Below, one piece after another: positions 55,301 through 62,400 of a stretch of 64,000 nt of DNA. The translations under genes were made by a program, and so were the position numbers. How positions within the stretch are numbered: the first letter of the stretch is position 1; every line of letters begins with the position of its first letter. The stretch covers positions 8,704,413-8,768,412 of the forward strand of contig OX438751.1 in assembly GCA_949316235.1 (NCBI GenBank), given 5' to 3'. Source of the DNA: Oegoconia quadripuncta. Its lineage: Eukaryota; Arthropoda; Insecta; Lepidoptera; Autostichidae. The notes below the pieces were generated by a model that saw only the letters and a list, made by a program, of their open reading frames with translations, ran no database searches and was not told the origin of the DNA.

Positions 55301-58300
55301 GTACGGGTTGGATATTTACTCTATCTATACCATGGAATGACAAACTGGGAAACAGCCCACCTAGGGGATAGTGATGACCAACAATTTATTTATTTATTTA
55401 TTTATTTAACACTTTATTGTATAATAAGCATACACGTCAAACAAAACAAAAAACAGGAGAATATTAAAATATACAAAAGGCGAACAATATTCTAAAATAA
55501 CATCGATCTTTTCGATCAGAAACATAAATCAGATGCGTAGTACAAATTGTCAAAGAGAGAGAACTAAGGAGAAAATCTTTCTAGATATGTAATGTCACCA
55601 GGTCTTTTTCCTTCACACGGGAACACAACAATTCCAATATTTGAGGAACCATTAGTGCAATTGGCTAGGAAAGATATTGTCTTCTATTAGAAAAATAATA
55701 TTCGTTGATGTCTTTCGTATGCTATTATAATGCCATACAAAAGACTTCTATGAGTAAAGTTCAATGACTTCAACTTAGTAGTATGGCCTTGCCAATTGCC
55801 AATTAAGCTTGTTAATCATCAATTTTACCTAGGTATAAACAATGGGTTAGCCTTTTAATGAGTCTAGAGCGTCAGCGTAGATATGGTACTTTAAAAACCA
55901 TTTAAACATGGCATCGTTGCAACTGCATTAACCACCACGGACAAGTTATATCGCCTCGTTGACACTGCATAGCGTTGAATCACACGGCAAGCGTTGGCGA
56001 TCGCCAATCGCCATAGGCACTTGCATTGACGCCTATATGAGTAGGCTTTTAAGTCATACTTGGGAATGTAAAACGAGTTTTATAGAGGTAGTCCATCTAT
56101 TTCAATTAAATTTCATATCTATTCTTACCATAGGGGCATGCACACATGTAATCCGCATGAGCGTCGATGCAAACTCCACCATTTTGGCATGGGTCCGATT
56201 CACATTCGTCGATTTGATTTTCACAATTTGGACCAGCCCAACCTAAAGAAAATGTTTGGAAAATATTATTGCCTACATAAGTTTTCTATTATAAATAAAT
56301 AATAATAAATATCCTTAGACATACACAGCGCCATCTGGTTCCACAGTAAGCAACTATAGGCTTGTGTTGTCTATACCAGATGGTTGATATACTATATACA
56401 TTTTTTTTGGAAAATAAATACTTAACTATATATAAATGAAAACATCCATAACTCGGGTACACATGTCCGTATTCATCACACAAACATATGCCCCTAGCGA
56501 GATTTGGTATAGTGGTCAGAGTTGCTAATCACTACAATAAACAAGTCGTCAAAATTATAAAAGAGTACTTTGTTCGCTTAAACCACATACTTACTTATAC
56601 CACAGTATATCCATTTTCTCCATTATACTGTGAGTTCTAGGCCCATATTTTTTTTGACAGAGTAGTAGGTATGCGTCTAGTAGTGGATTTTGATAATACG
56701 TGCCGTGTGGTTGCGGCACGATAAAAAAATAGAACCAACCCATCTCTTGGGTGTCGTAAAAGCGACTAAGGGACTTTCCACCGAACATTCTATTTACTTG
56801 CACGTTTCAACGGCGATGAACTCACACCTATCAATGTGTGCATTTCTATATTTCAAAAGGTGCACCGTACATGTTGTTTCATGTATTAAACTTTAAATGT
56901 TTGGAACACCCAATACTTAGGTATGTTTGGGATATATCTGACCACCCCATTCGGGGTAAAGGTCATGAGGTTACCGATGTATGTATGATCAGGTACAGTG
57001 CTTCGTCGGCAGCTTACTGTACCTGATCAAATTATTATAATGTCACAAATATGCGCACTATACAAGCACTTTTATCAGCCCAAATTAAAAAAAAAACGAT
57101 TTATATATAAATAAATTTTATAATTAATAGGTCAGTGGCCGGCACCTGTGAAGAAAGCAAAGCCTGGACGAAATTTAAAATTTTACATATTTATTCAGTA
57201 GTTTTTTTTTTTATAATTATGTGTGTTAAATCGTATTGTATATGTAAATTTGTATAATAATAATATTTAAAAAGTCGAAGTAAGCCGAGGACTTACGAGT
57301 ACAGGTATTTTGTTGAATTGGGAACGAAATATAAGTAAGTATAACTTAAAACGACTTCATTGTCCGTGGATTAATCTTGATCTTCTGGATGTATCCTATA
57401 AAAGTATTTTATGTTAAATAATCCAACATGGTGCCCGCAAAATAGAAATTAGGCTTTCGTGATTTTAAATACTTACACTGTTTATAGCTGGGCAGAGTAT
57501 TCTTACGAAGTGAAAGACGGGTGCCGCAAAGCCAAAATGGTGTAAAATAATTAAGTTATAATTATTTACATAAACATGAGCCTTGAGACATTTAAAGTGA
57601 CAACCGAATTCAAAAATTAATCTAACTGACAAGCATTAAACTCACCAGTATCTACCAAACTTGAACGTTATACGATCTCTTTCACTCCTCCTTAACGTTC
57701 AATGTTACCTGCTCTAGTTAAAATTAACTAACTCTCAGTTAACCATTCATGCCACTCTCTCACACTCCACTCTCAACAGGACTCATTCCTAAAGCCTTCA
57801 CACAGAACTCATGCTTCCCTTTCACCAAAGGTTTAGTCATCACATCTGCTATCTGTAACTCAGTAGATAGGTATTTCAAATCGATGACTTTGTTCTGTAA
57901 GGCATCTCCAACGAAGTGTATCTTCAAATCGATGTGCTTCGTCTGTTTGTGGTGTGAACAGTTCTTAGCCATCGCCATAGCTGACTGACTGTCACAGCAC
58001 AGCACTATAGTCTTTTCCAGACTAGTAAGCTCCTCATAAAGTCTCTTCAAGAAAGTCGCTTCACGTGTGGCATTGGACAGGCTTACGTACTCAGCTTCAG
58101 CACTGGACAATGCTACCACAGTTTGTTTCTTGCTCTCCCAGTTTATAGGCGCGGAACCAAACTTAAATACAAATCCCGAGTAGGGCTTTCTATCAGTTAG
58201 ATCACCTCCGTGATCAGCATCGGCGAATCCTTCTATGTCTCTTGCACATCGCTTGAACTGTAGCCCAATATTTTTAGTACCTTTCAAGTACCGCAGCTCT

Positions 58301-58843
58301 CTCTTTGTTGCTTGCCAGTGCTCGTCTCCATAGCAGCTGTTGAACTGACTCAAGTAGCTTATAGCATAGGCAATGTCGGGTCTTGTACATACAGCGAGGT
58401 ACATCATGGATCCGATCAACTCACGATAGGGAATGTTCTTAGGCGGCTCGTAGTGAATAATTAAGTCATAATATTTATCAAAAACATGAGCCTTGAGACA
58501 TTTAAAGTGACAACCGAATTTAAAAATTAATCTAACTGACAAGCATTAAACTCACCAGTATCTACCAAACTTGAACGTTATACGATCTCTTTCACTGTTA
58601 TTCCATCCTTACCTGACATGCACCGGCAGTAGAATTTGATCCCCGGTCCCTCGATGCATTGCCCACCGTTGAGGCACCGAACTTCATCGGTGGTATTGCA
58701 GACGGCTACGTCCACCTCGCAGTGGAGGCCGGAGAAGCCGGCCGTGCACGCGCACATGTACCCGTTAGTCAGGTCGATGCAGGTGCCGTTGTTCACGCAA
58801 GGGTTCGATTCGCATTCATTGTAATTCGTCTCGCAGTTGTCAC
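40197..58843 (-). CDS. eys: Protein eyes shut-like (EGF / laminin-G secreted protein), last 19 coding exons
   Basis: Nineteen exons join in consistent phases into 1452 residues plus stop; the start lies off the right edge. Order: four EGF-type modules (to about residue 200), a Thr/Ser-rich mucin-like tract (about 205-445), one EGF, laminin-G 1 (485-650), two EGFs, LamG 2 (735-900), EGFs, LamG 3 (1000-1160), two compact EGFs, LamG 4 (1244-1450), stop. There is no membrane segment or cytoplasmic tail, so the product is predicted secreted. In Drosophila, Eys (spacemaker) has this plan of EGFs, Ser/Thr-rich tract and four LamG domains; it fills the inter-rhabdomeral space of open eyes and protects mechanosensory neurons. 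Crumbs also has EGF and LamG domains but ends in a membrane anchor. The match to eys is by architecture, not by alignment. Confidence 0.75.
41358..41658 (-). CDS. eys: eys exon R: middle of LamG 4
   Basis: Acceptor actcacag, donor ttag|gtaagt, phase 0 in and phase 1 out. Encodes DMDYIGLGLESGYLKLIWSF, FLADAEWHTVVLRLETRNV and LTVNHVLAYVEEPG through DVDMFLG; EWHTV and the LTV strand are diagnostic of LamG. Confidence 0.93.
41711..42025 (-). repeat. SINE family A interrupted by a MITE
   Basis: The SINE tail side runs to cctcaatcacacc at 41760 and resumes at tgatgttaagtgaagatgag (41954), exactly where the intact family continues. The MITE at 41761-41953 was therefore inserted into the SINE. Confidence 0.75.
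41761..41953. mobile_element. MITE, family E, copy nested in a SINE
   Basis: Internal phrases gtgtgagttttgtctcg, ttaccatcgcgttagcgttt and cgtgaacgcggtagtaaagt match the copy at 46319. The left terminus has diverged (agtatgcgaa in place of gggcggagtg). Confidence 0.7.
42669..42844 (-). CDS. eys: eys exon Q: start of LamG 4
   Basis: Acceptor atccaccag, donor atg|gtgagt, phase 1 in and phase 0 out. Encodes INVTIPQFGGDGLLSLWRRA, HSRPCFVSLNFTTAEANG and LLLWIVM. The acceptor lacks a long pyrimidine tract, so the 5' edge is fixed mainly by phase. Confidence 0.82.
43620..43835 (-). CDS. eys: eys exon P: two compact Cys-rich EGF modules
   Basis: Acceptor caattcag, donor cgga|gtgagt, phase 1 both sides. 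Encodes DGQNLGDCDGTPCGGEAC, CVVEGGRARCACAGTRCR and CRGGRCVCSAGYAGLYC: about 12 Cys in 72 residues. Very GC-rich. Confidence 0.9.
44312..44440 (-). CDS. eys: eys exon O: end of LamG 3
   Basis: Acceptor atatttgcag, donor caag|gtaggt, phase 1 both sides. Encodes GAKDLATLPFDVMSGPPQSY and TGCLRNLHMNNVLLPLEQQN; Y-x-GCLRNL is the LamG terminal signature. Confidence 0.92.
44638..44745 (-). pseudogene. fossil copy of the 3' part of eys exon N
   Basis: The + strand runs gagatgatctggttc, then atgctatggaggcgctggga and ggtaattgatattg, and aligns with gagatgatctagttt, atgatatggaagcattgggg and ggtatgggggtagg at exon N and its downstream intron. On the - strand the peptide ITNPSASIAL echoes HTNPNASISL, and the gttagt donor is conserved. 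Confidence 0.55.
44889..45074 (-). CDS. eys: eys exon N: middle of LamG 3
   Basis: Acceptor catttccag, donor ttag|gttagt, phase 1 both sides. Encodes SGVTSLVRSGVVVSLAQWHG, YGSRLYVWVDGALS and HTNPNASISLG; W-H-x-V and VDG are standard LamG strands. GC-rich. A degraded copy of its 3' end sits at 44638-44745. Confidence 0.9.
45242..45442 (-). CDS. eys: eys exon M: start of LamG 3
   Basis: Acceptor attttccag, donor acgg|gttagt, phase 1 both sides. Encodes VYFMGTRSYALLHPRAVSS, SLEAEIKPTKERGLVIYLQT and TALSLQGGLLEYRWT, the first half of LamG 3. Confidence 0.92.
45808..45968 (-). CDS. eys: eys exon L: EGF repeats
   Basis: Acceptor ttttacag, donor caag|gttggt, phase 2 in and phase 1 out. Encodes CICNEGWFGVTCSGAKNPC and HCRGSCVVAADRDAQCDCPY then GMTGVNCDQ. 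The donor gttggt is weak but fixed by phase. Confidence 0.88.
46319..46497. mobile_element. MITE, family E, complete copy with target duplication
   Basis: 179 bp. Termini gggcggagtgtgagttttgt and, on the other strand, gggcggcgcgtgagttttgt form 20-bp inverted repeats with two mismatches. It is flanked by tctga on both sides (46314-46318 and 46498-46502). Sub-terminal sequence is also palindromic. Non-coding, in the eys intron between exons K and L. Confidence 0.82.
46712..46906 (-). repeat. family C interspersed repeat
   Basis: Reverse-strand copy: ctattataaatgcgaaagtt, then caatcacggcgaatggtttg and acgcaggcgacgtcgcgg at the far end. Confidence 0.6.
46987..47200 (-). CDS. eys: eys exon K: end of LamG 2, start of EGF
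   Basis: Acceptor caccctcag, donor tatgg|gtattt, phase 1 in and phase 2 out. Encodes HPSEDFRDLPHDLPLHTGWR, GCMWEVGGQAVGGGKPVGGR and CTAKSCNAPRGVC. A Gly-rich insert sits just after the conserved GWRGCM. The donor gtattt is weak but is the only one that restores phase and the EGF spacing. Confidence 0.85.
47795..47968 (-). CDS. eys: eys exon J: middle of LamG 2
   Basis: Acceptor tttgcag, donor attg|gtgact, phase 1 both sides. Encodes RPLTTRRGGHAVRAWRRGRS and MTLLPYLYIG, the ligand-facing strands up to the LYIGG turn that exon K completes. Strongly GC-rich, unlike exon I. Confidence 0.9.
48050..48240. repeat. degraded interspersed repeat shared with Fndc3 intron 5
   Basis: gtcttgtcagtctattgcac and aatgcggtaccccgcctac parallel gtcctgtcagcttattgcat and gatgcggtaccccgcctcc near 26170 and 26478. 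The type is unknown; a LINE 3' region is possible. Confidence 0.5.
48633..48683. promoter_or_regulatory. palindrome with three CRE (TGACGTCA) sites
   Basis: atcgagatatgacgtcata (48633-48651) and its exact complement at 48656-48674 are separated by tggc. TGACGTCA occurs at 48642-48649, 48658-48665 and 48676-48683. The octamer is the canonical CREB/ATF site. It lies in the eys intron between exons I and J. Confidence 0.55.
48866..49268. mobile_element. composite non-autonomous DNA element with outer and inner inverted repeats
   Basis: Outer ends: tatacaggatgaaatttaat near 48871, and on the other strand tatacagggtgaatttgaat from 49263. Inner arms: gaaaccacctttagtatgg at 48998 and its complement ccatactaaaggtggtttc at 49119, each about 60 nt in all. 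Non-coding, about 400 bp. Confidence 0.6.
49503..49712 (+). repeat. SINE family B
   Basis: atagtcaccctatcagcgaa and the B box ttgcgggttcgaatcccgcg, with tail atccatagtacaagctttgt. Almost the same sequence as 17109-17320. Confidence 0.7.
50222..50473 (-). CDS. eys: eys exon I: start of LamG 2
   Basis: Acceptor attttccag, donor aacg|gtaggt, phase 1 both sides. Encodes VEITRPSLAPISSGTSSYLI, FDLRLRFQTTDMDQIALLAF and HLALTFVKGYIMLTWNMGN; this is the usual LamG opening (SY, LRFQT, LAL, GYIMLTW). Confidence 0.92.
50745..50935 (+). repeat. LINE 3' region
   Basis: cacatagctcgaagaactga, tctcgagtcgagaccacgta and ttcagcagtggacgtcttgt are typical of lepidopteran LINE 3' ends. A second copy is at 58915-59170 and a shorter one at 54895-54960. 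Confidence 0.6.
51142..51278 (-). CDS. eys: eys exon H: EGF
   Basis: Acceptor attttcag, donor taca|gtaagt, phase 2 in and phase 1 out. Encodes WMGDHCNQSVCEHNPCQSGG and CVRHPGSGFLCLCPYGKHG then IFCEY: the end of the exon G EGF and one complete EGF before LamG 2. Confidence 0.9.
51418..51470 (-). pseudogene. second, fainter fossil of eys exon G
   Basis: The + strand has cagcgacaagtactcctaca then tatcgaccgctccactgtctc, which aligns with cagcgatgagcactctgaca and catcagccgcgtccactgcctc in exon G and shares actcctaca with the copy at 51745. Too short and diverged to be functional. Confidence 0.45.
51745..51829 (-). pseudogene. fossil copy of eys exon G
   Basis: On the + strand, attacccgttaacgca (51745) matches attacccgttagcgca at the end of exon G, and cctacacatcggctgcttcc (about 51792-51811) matches the exon's gacacatcagccgcgtcc. 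The middle of the EGF is deleted and the frame is broken. A third, fainter copy is at 51418-51470. Confidence 0.6.
51836..51987 (-). CDS. eys: eys exon G: linker and EGF
   Basis: Acceptor cgtgtag, donor aacgg|gtaatt, phase 0 in and phase 2 out. Encodes VNGENREVFGEAVDAADVSE and CLSGPCHNGGSC plus GYSCSCANG. The neighbouring intron contains decayed copies of this exon. Confidence 0.88.
52339..52528 (-). CDS. eys: eys exon F: end of LamG 1
   Basis: Acceptor tatttcag, donor atg|gtgagt, phase 2 in and phase 0 out. Encodes LDLYLKEQHCNATLRLND, TTLYLGNSPEVKD and IPFIGCIRDLM; the F-x-GCIRD block is the usual C-terminal signature of a LamG domain. Confidence 0.9.
52607..52920 (-). CDS. eys: eys exon E: EGF end and first two thirds of LamG 1
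   Basis: Acceptor gtttccag, donor acaag|gtaagc, phase 0 in and phase 2 out. Encodes CHCTFNYRGRFCDE (completing the EGF of exon D), AAFGGNSYIAHKIENTTSIN, and QLYMNSGLLKFKFSCG of LamG 1. No ATG opens the frame, so simple ORF searches miss it. Confidence 0.88.
53151..53430. repeat. AT-rich interspersed repeat, type unknown
   Basis: Starts with (aatca)n (aaatcaaatcaaatcaaa) followed by tgtacattaaaacataaaat and a non-coding body. It looks like the reversed tail of a retroelement, but no coding part is visible. Confidence 0.35.
53531..54419 (-). CDS. eys: eys exon D: EGF, Thr-rich mucin-like tract, EGF start
   Basis: The largest exon (889 bp). Acceptor ttctcttag, donor cgg|gtaagt, phase 2 in and phase 0 out. 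It starts CMNGGTCIDGIDNFTCSCPP (EGF), continues into about 240 residues in which Thr, with Ser, Glu, Ile and Val, dominates (TTSTEL, ETTTFPMEL, TTTERMFTDIPTE), and ends CTEFVCSNHGECINTPHG, the start of the next EGF. Thr-rich tracts of this sort are heavily O-glycosylated. Their presence before the LamG domains is a main reason for calling eys. The repeated Thr codons create a long antisense frame at 53616-54449 that is not a gene. Confidence 0.93.
54618..54786 (-). CDS. eys: eys exon C: EGF
   Basis: Acceptor cattttag, donor ctag|gtaact, phase 1 in and phase 2 out. Encodes YTGKDCEVQIEFCAKDSC, NALCVVEDGLRVCYC and ERCELQYDECMLGPR, the end of one EGF, a full EGF and the start of the next. Confidence 0.9.
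55383..55495 (-). repeat. LINE 3' tail with (aata)n end
   Basis: tttatttatttatttattta, then gcatacacgtcaaacaaaac. It matches 28292-28380 closely. Confidence 0.65.
56129..56242 (-). CDS. eys: eys exon B: calcium-binding EGF
   Basis: Acceptor ttctttag, donor tatg|gtaaga, phase 1 both sides. Encodes NQIDECESDPCQNGGVCIDA and YMCACPYG, a textbook cbEGF consensus (DxxEC, CxNGGxC). Confidence 0.92.
56285..56520 (-). repeat. SINE family B
   Basis: ataataaatatccttagaca, cagcgccatctggttccaca, and a degraded head near 56492-56520. It lies about 40 bp from eys exon B, on its upstream side. Confidence 0.65.
56690..56785 (+). repeat. retroelement fragment (short)
   Basis: acgtgccgtgtggttgcgg and cttgggtgtcgtaaaagcga match a phrase common in lepidopteran LINEs. 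A shorter relative is at about 42890-42925. Confidence 0.45.
56986..57029. repeat. perfect 14-bp inverted repeat
   Basis: tgatcaggtacagt (56986-56999) and actgtacctgatca (57016-57029) around a 16-nt loop. Confidence 0.75.
57483..58594 (-). mobile_element. Ty1/copia-type retrotransposon, internally deleted
   Basis: A 139-bp direct repeat (57546-57684 and 58456-58594) represents the LTRs. The - strand order is LTR start, then directly the last part of pol, a polypurine tract (aaggaggag at 57685-57693) and the second LTR. Everything from gag through reverse transcriptase is missing. A 5-bp ctgtt flanks the right end (58595-58599) and recurs at 57478-57482, which would put the left end at 57483. 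That end would read TA and not CA, so it is tentative. Confidence 0.7.
57760..58455 (-). CDS. copia-type pol C-terminus (connection and RNase H)
   Basis: Unbroken frame of about 230 codons after the LTR junction. It opens with IPYRELIGSMMYLAVCTRPD (conserved end of copia reverse transcriptase), then ADADHGGDLTDRKPYSG, SSAEAEYVSLS and CCDSQSAMAMA carrying the D, E and D of the RNase H site, TKHIDLKIHF, and the closing LQIADVMTKPL. There is no start of its own; the frame runs back into the LTR. It is a remnant and not a working polymerase. Confidence 0.85.
   Translation of the reverse strand, partial: HYEPPKNIPYRELIGSMMYLAVCTRPDIAYAISYLSQFNSCYGDEHWQATKRELRYLKGTKNIGLQFKRCARDIEGFADADHGGDLTDRKPYSGFVFKFGSAPINWESKKQTVVALSSAEAEYVSLSNATREATFLKRLYEELTSLEKTIVLCCDSQSAMAMAKNCSHHKQTKHIDLKIHFVGDALQNKVIDLKYLSTELQIADVMTKPLVKGKHEFCVKALGMSPVESGV
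58613..58843 (-). CDS. eys: eys exon A (first visible): EGF repeats
   Basis: Acceptor cttcag, donor cag|gtaagg, phase 1 both sides. Encodes NCETNYNECESNPCVNNGTC, CACTAGFSGLHCEVDVAVC and LNGGQCIEGPGIKFYCRC: one whole EGF, the end of another and most of a third. NxNEC-type spacing suggests a calcium-binding EGF. The copia-type remnant lies 18 bp past its donor. Confidence 0.88.
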
Positions 58844-58914
58844 CTGAAGAGGTAAGATGTAAAAAATGGATTGGGAAGGGCAGTATGGCAGCATTAAGAT
58901 AATGATAGCAAGCA

Positions 58915-59170
58915 GCAGGTCATTTTGCACATAGCTCGAAGAACTGATGGCCGGTAGGGCATTAAAGTTCTCGAGTGGAGACCACGCACCAGCAAGCGCA
59001 GCGTAAGGCGATCACTCACAAGGTGGAGTCACGACCTGATAAAGGTCCAACCAATCACTCTGGAATTCTATGGACGAGGTCATGTTCAGCCACAGACCAA
59101 TGTGGTTTGTCTGCGTGTTCAGCAGTAGACGTCCTGTTGCTGATAGGATGATAATGGTCAAGTTCATTTC
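58915..59170 (+). repeat. LINE 3' region
   Basis: cacatagctcgaagaactga, caatcactctggaattctat and cagcagtagacgtcctgttg parallel 50757-50930. The element lies just left of the gypsy insertion. Confidence 0.6.
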
Positions 59171-59289
59171 ATTTAAAGGCTCATTCAAACAGCGTGCGTG
59201 CACCATGACCGCATCGCGGCGGCTGCGGCGCGCGGGTGGTTAATAATTTGTCAAATTTCTTTGATTCATTTCTGACAGGTAATGTATTC

Positions 59290-59428
59290 TGAAATAACTT
59301 ACGAGCATTTTAAAATATATAGGTTTAATACGTAAAAGCCTTGACATAAGACAAAGAATCAACAACAGCGTATCCATGGTTACGGACCATGGTTAAGACG
59401 ATGAGTATTGATGATGAAGGTTGTATCA
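59290..59428 (-). repeat. 3' LTR of the mag-type element
   Basis: Same 139 bp as 63739-63877 with no difference that I can find. Preceded on the - strand by the polypurine tract. Confidence 0.92.
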
Positions 59429-59439
59429 TTTCTCCCGGC
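59429..59439 (-). other. polypurine tract
   Basis: gccgggagaaa on the - strand, immediately before the TG of the 3' LTR; it is the usual plus-strand primer. Confidence 0.7.
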
Positions 59440-59447
59440 AGAAGATT

Positions 59448-62400
59448 TTACTCCATCTCAGTAATGAGGCGTCTAGGTGGTCGAATGGTCCGCTGTGTAC
59501 GTCTTAGCGCTGGAGTGACGGGTTCTGTTGAGATGAGAGTTCCAGCCATTGTGTCAGTTCTTTGGTCTGAATAGCACGGGGTGCTGTCATTCGTTTGAGG
59601 TGACTGATTAAGCGTAACAACGTGGGTTGAGAGGCTCGGGGTGAGGGAAGCGGTGCTTCTCATGGCAGCAGCTTCTGGCTCAGCATCTACTACCGAACCT
59701 GTTCCATGAACTGCCTTTGTCAGCCGCGGTCGTAACTGATCCGCATGTCTCCGTTTCTCTACACCAAACGGAGTAGATACTACGTACGAATATTTGTTGG
59801 TTCGTCGTTTGATGGTGGCAGCTTGCCAGGTGAGTTCAGCACTTGTACGTGTATAGACTGCATCTCCAACCTTGTACTTAGGTGACTGGTCTTCAGCATG
59901 GATATTCGCCTCCACCTGCTTAGCTTGCAACGTCCGTTTCATGCTTGGGCGCACATTATCTAACACACAGTTTAGCTGTCGTCCAAACATCATGAATGCT
60001 GGTGATTTGCTTGTGGTCGTATGTGGGGTGTTACGGTACGTGAAAAGGAAATTCTGGAGTCTTTGGATCAGGTTGAGGTTGTCATGTTCGCTAGCCGACA
60101 TTCTTGTCTTGAACGTACGAACAAGGCGTTCTGCTAAACCATTTGTTCGAGGGTGATACGGTGAGGATGTAATGTGTATTATGCCTTTGCTACGGCAATA
60201 ATTCTTAAATTCTTGTGACGTCAGCTGTGGGCCGTTATCTGAAATTATTATTTGTGGTAAACCGAATGTTGTGAAAATACCATCAAGTTCGTTACAAAGT
60301 GCAGAGGAGGTTATCTTGCTCATTGGTTTGATTTCTATCCATTTCGAGAGGGCATCACAAAGCACCAACCAATACTTTCCTTCGAAAGGACCGGCAAAAT
60401 CTATATGCACTCTTTCCCATACCTTTTCTGGTATTGACCACGAAAATATTGGTAGTTCTTGATTGTTTGGTTTATGGGTTTGGCATTGGTTACATCGTTG
60501 CACGTACTCCGCAATATCCTCGTCAATCGAAGGCCACCAGACATAGAAACGCGCTAGACCACGAGCAGCAGATGCTCCAGGATGTCCAATATGTAAATAT
60601 TTCAATACAGGTGAGCGCAATGTTTGTGGAATTACGATTCGACCGAGCCACATAACAATCCCCTTCTCAACCGAAAGCTCTTCTCTTTTCCGGAAGTAGG
60701 GGCGGATAACATCTGTATATTTATGGTGGTTCCAGCCTGTCTTGATGTGTTGAGAAACCTCTTTTAATGTTGGGTCGCTTTTTGTTTCTCCTCTGATTAG
60801 GTCCTCCGTCAGAGCTAAGTCCGCAATTCTGTCGGCATGTAGACGGGCGTCGATTTTATAAACAGCTGATTCATCTTTGCACGGTTGTTCATTTGGGTTT
60901 GGCATTCTAGAAAGACAGTCAGCTAATATGTTATTCTGGCCTTTTCTGTACTGGATATCGTAGTCATAACTACCAATGAGTAGTGCCCATCTAACTAGAC
61001 GATTATTAACTAATTTTGGTAAATTACGTTGTGTCCCTAGGAGATGAATTAAAGGTTTGTGGTCTGTCACCAGTGTAAACCTAAGGCCACGCAGGTATTG
61101 GTCAAACTTCTTAACACCAAAACATATGGCGAGTGCTTCACGATCAATAACAGAATATCTGCTCTCAGCTTCCTTAAGTTTCCGGGACGCGAATGCAATG
61201 GGTTGTTCATGATCGCCCTTCTTATGAAATAGTACAGCGCCTACTCCTTTCTCTGATGCATCACACGCCAGGAATAGTGGTCGTGTTTCATCGAATGCTA
61301 TCAAAGGTTTTGCATTAGCAATATGAGCTTTCGCTTCTTCAAATGAAGAATTTTCTTGACATGTCCACTTCCACTTTTGGTGACTTCCTGTCAAGGTGTG
61401 TAAGTCTGCGCAAATACTATGTAGGTTGGGAATGAAACGTTCATAGAAGTTGACCAGCCCCAAAAATGACCTCAGTTCTTTAATACATGTGGGAGCTGGC
61501 GCATTTAATATAGCTTGGATTTTTGATTTTGTGGGCGTAGCTCCATTTTTGTCGATCCTGTGACCCAGATATTCAATCTCAGATTGTAGAAATGTGCATT
61601 TCTTTATATTAACTTTTAAACCTGCTTGTCTTAATTTGTCAAGCGTGATTTTGAGCGTTTTAAGGTGTTCTAGATCATTTTTCCCTGTTAAAGCAACATC
61701 GTCGAAATAAACTGCTACGTTGGGAATATCCACTAATAGCGTATCAAGAAAATGTTGGAATATCGCTGGTGCCGTTGCTATCCCAAAAGGCATTCTATTG
61801 TATTGGAAATAACCTTTATGAGTAGTAATGGTTAAGTATTTTTTTGACTCCGGAGCTATTTGAAATTGTAAATACGCGTCTTTCAAATCAATCTTAGTGT
61901 ATTTATCACCGTTAGCCAGTTTTTGACGGAGAAGGTCAAAACTTGGTACAGGGTGCGTGTGGGTAATGAGCACCCCATTAACAGTCGTACGGTAATCGCC
62001 ACAAATTCTCACTTGACCATTTTGCTTGAGTACATTGACGGTGGGCGTGGCCCACTCTACTGGCGAGATATTCGGGTCTATTTTGGTAACTATCCCTTCG
62101 TTTACTAAACGGTCAAGCTCAACTTCTACATTCTTCCTCATGCTGAATTTAATTGGTCTTGCTGGTAGATGTTTTGGCTCTGTGCCTGGTTTTATATGAA
62201 CATTAACGAGATAGTTGTTGACCTTTCCAAGTTTGTTATCAAAAAGGTCTGAATGTGTGTCTATTATTTGTTGAAGTGTGGGAGTTGAACTGCTTTTAAT
62301 GGAATAGACTTGTTTTGGAAAATCCATATTAAACAATTCACTCCATTGAAGCCCGAATAACATAGGCTCAGCGTTTCGCATTACGATTACTGGTACTTCC

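Noticed and set aside
40197..58843. crumbs as the identity of the - strand gene
   Set aside because: Crumbs also combines EGF and LamG domains but ends with EGFs, a membrane helix and a short ERLI-type tail. Here the last exon ends in a LamG domain and a stop, and a mucin-like tract is present.
59012..59206. 64-aa - strand frame considered as an upstream eys exon
   Set aside because: It overlaps a LINE 3' fragment also found at 50757-50930 and has no EGF cysteine pattern.
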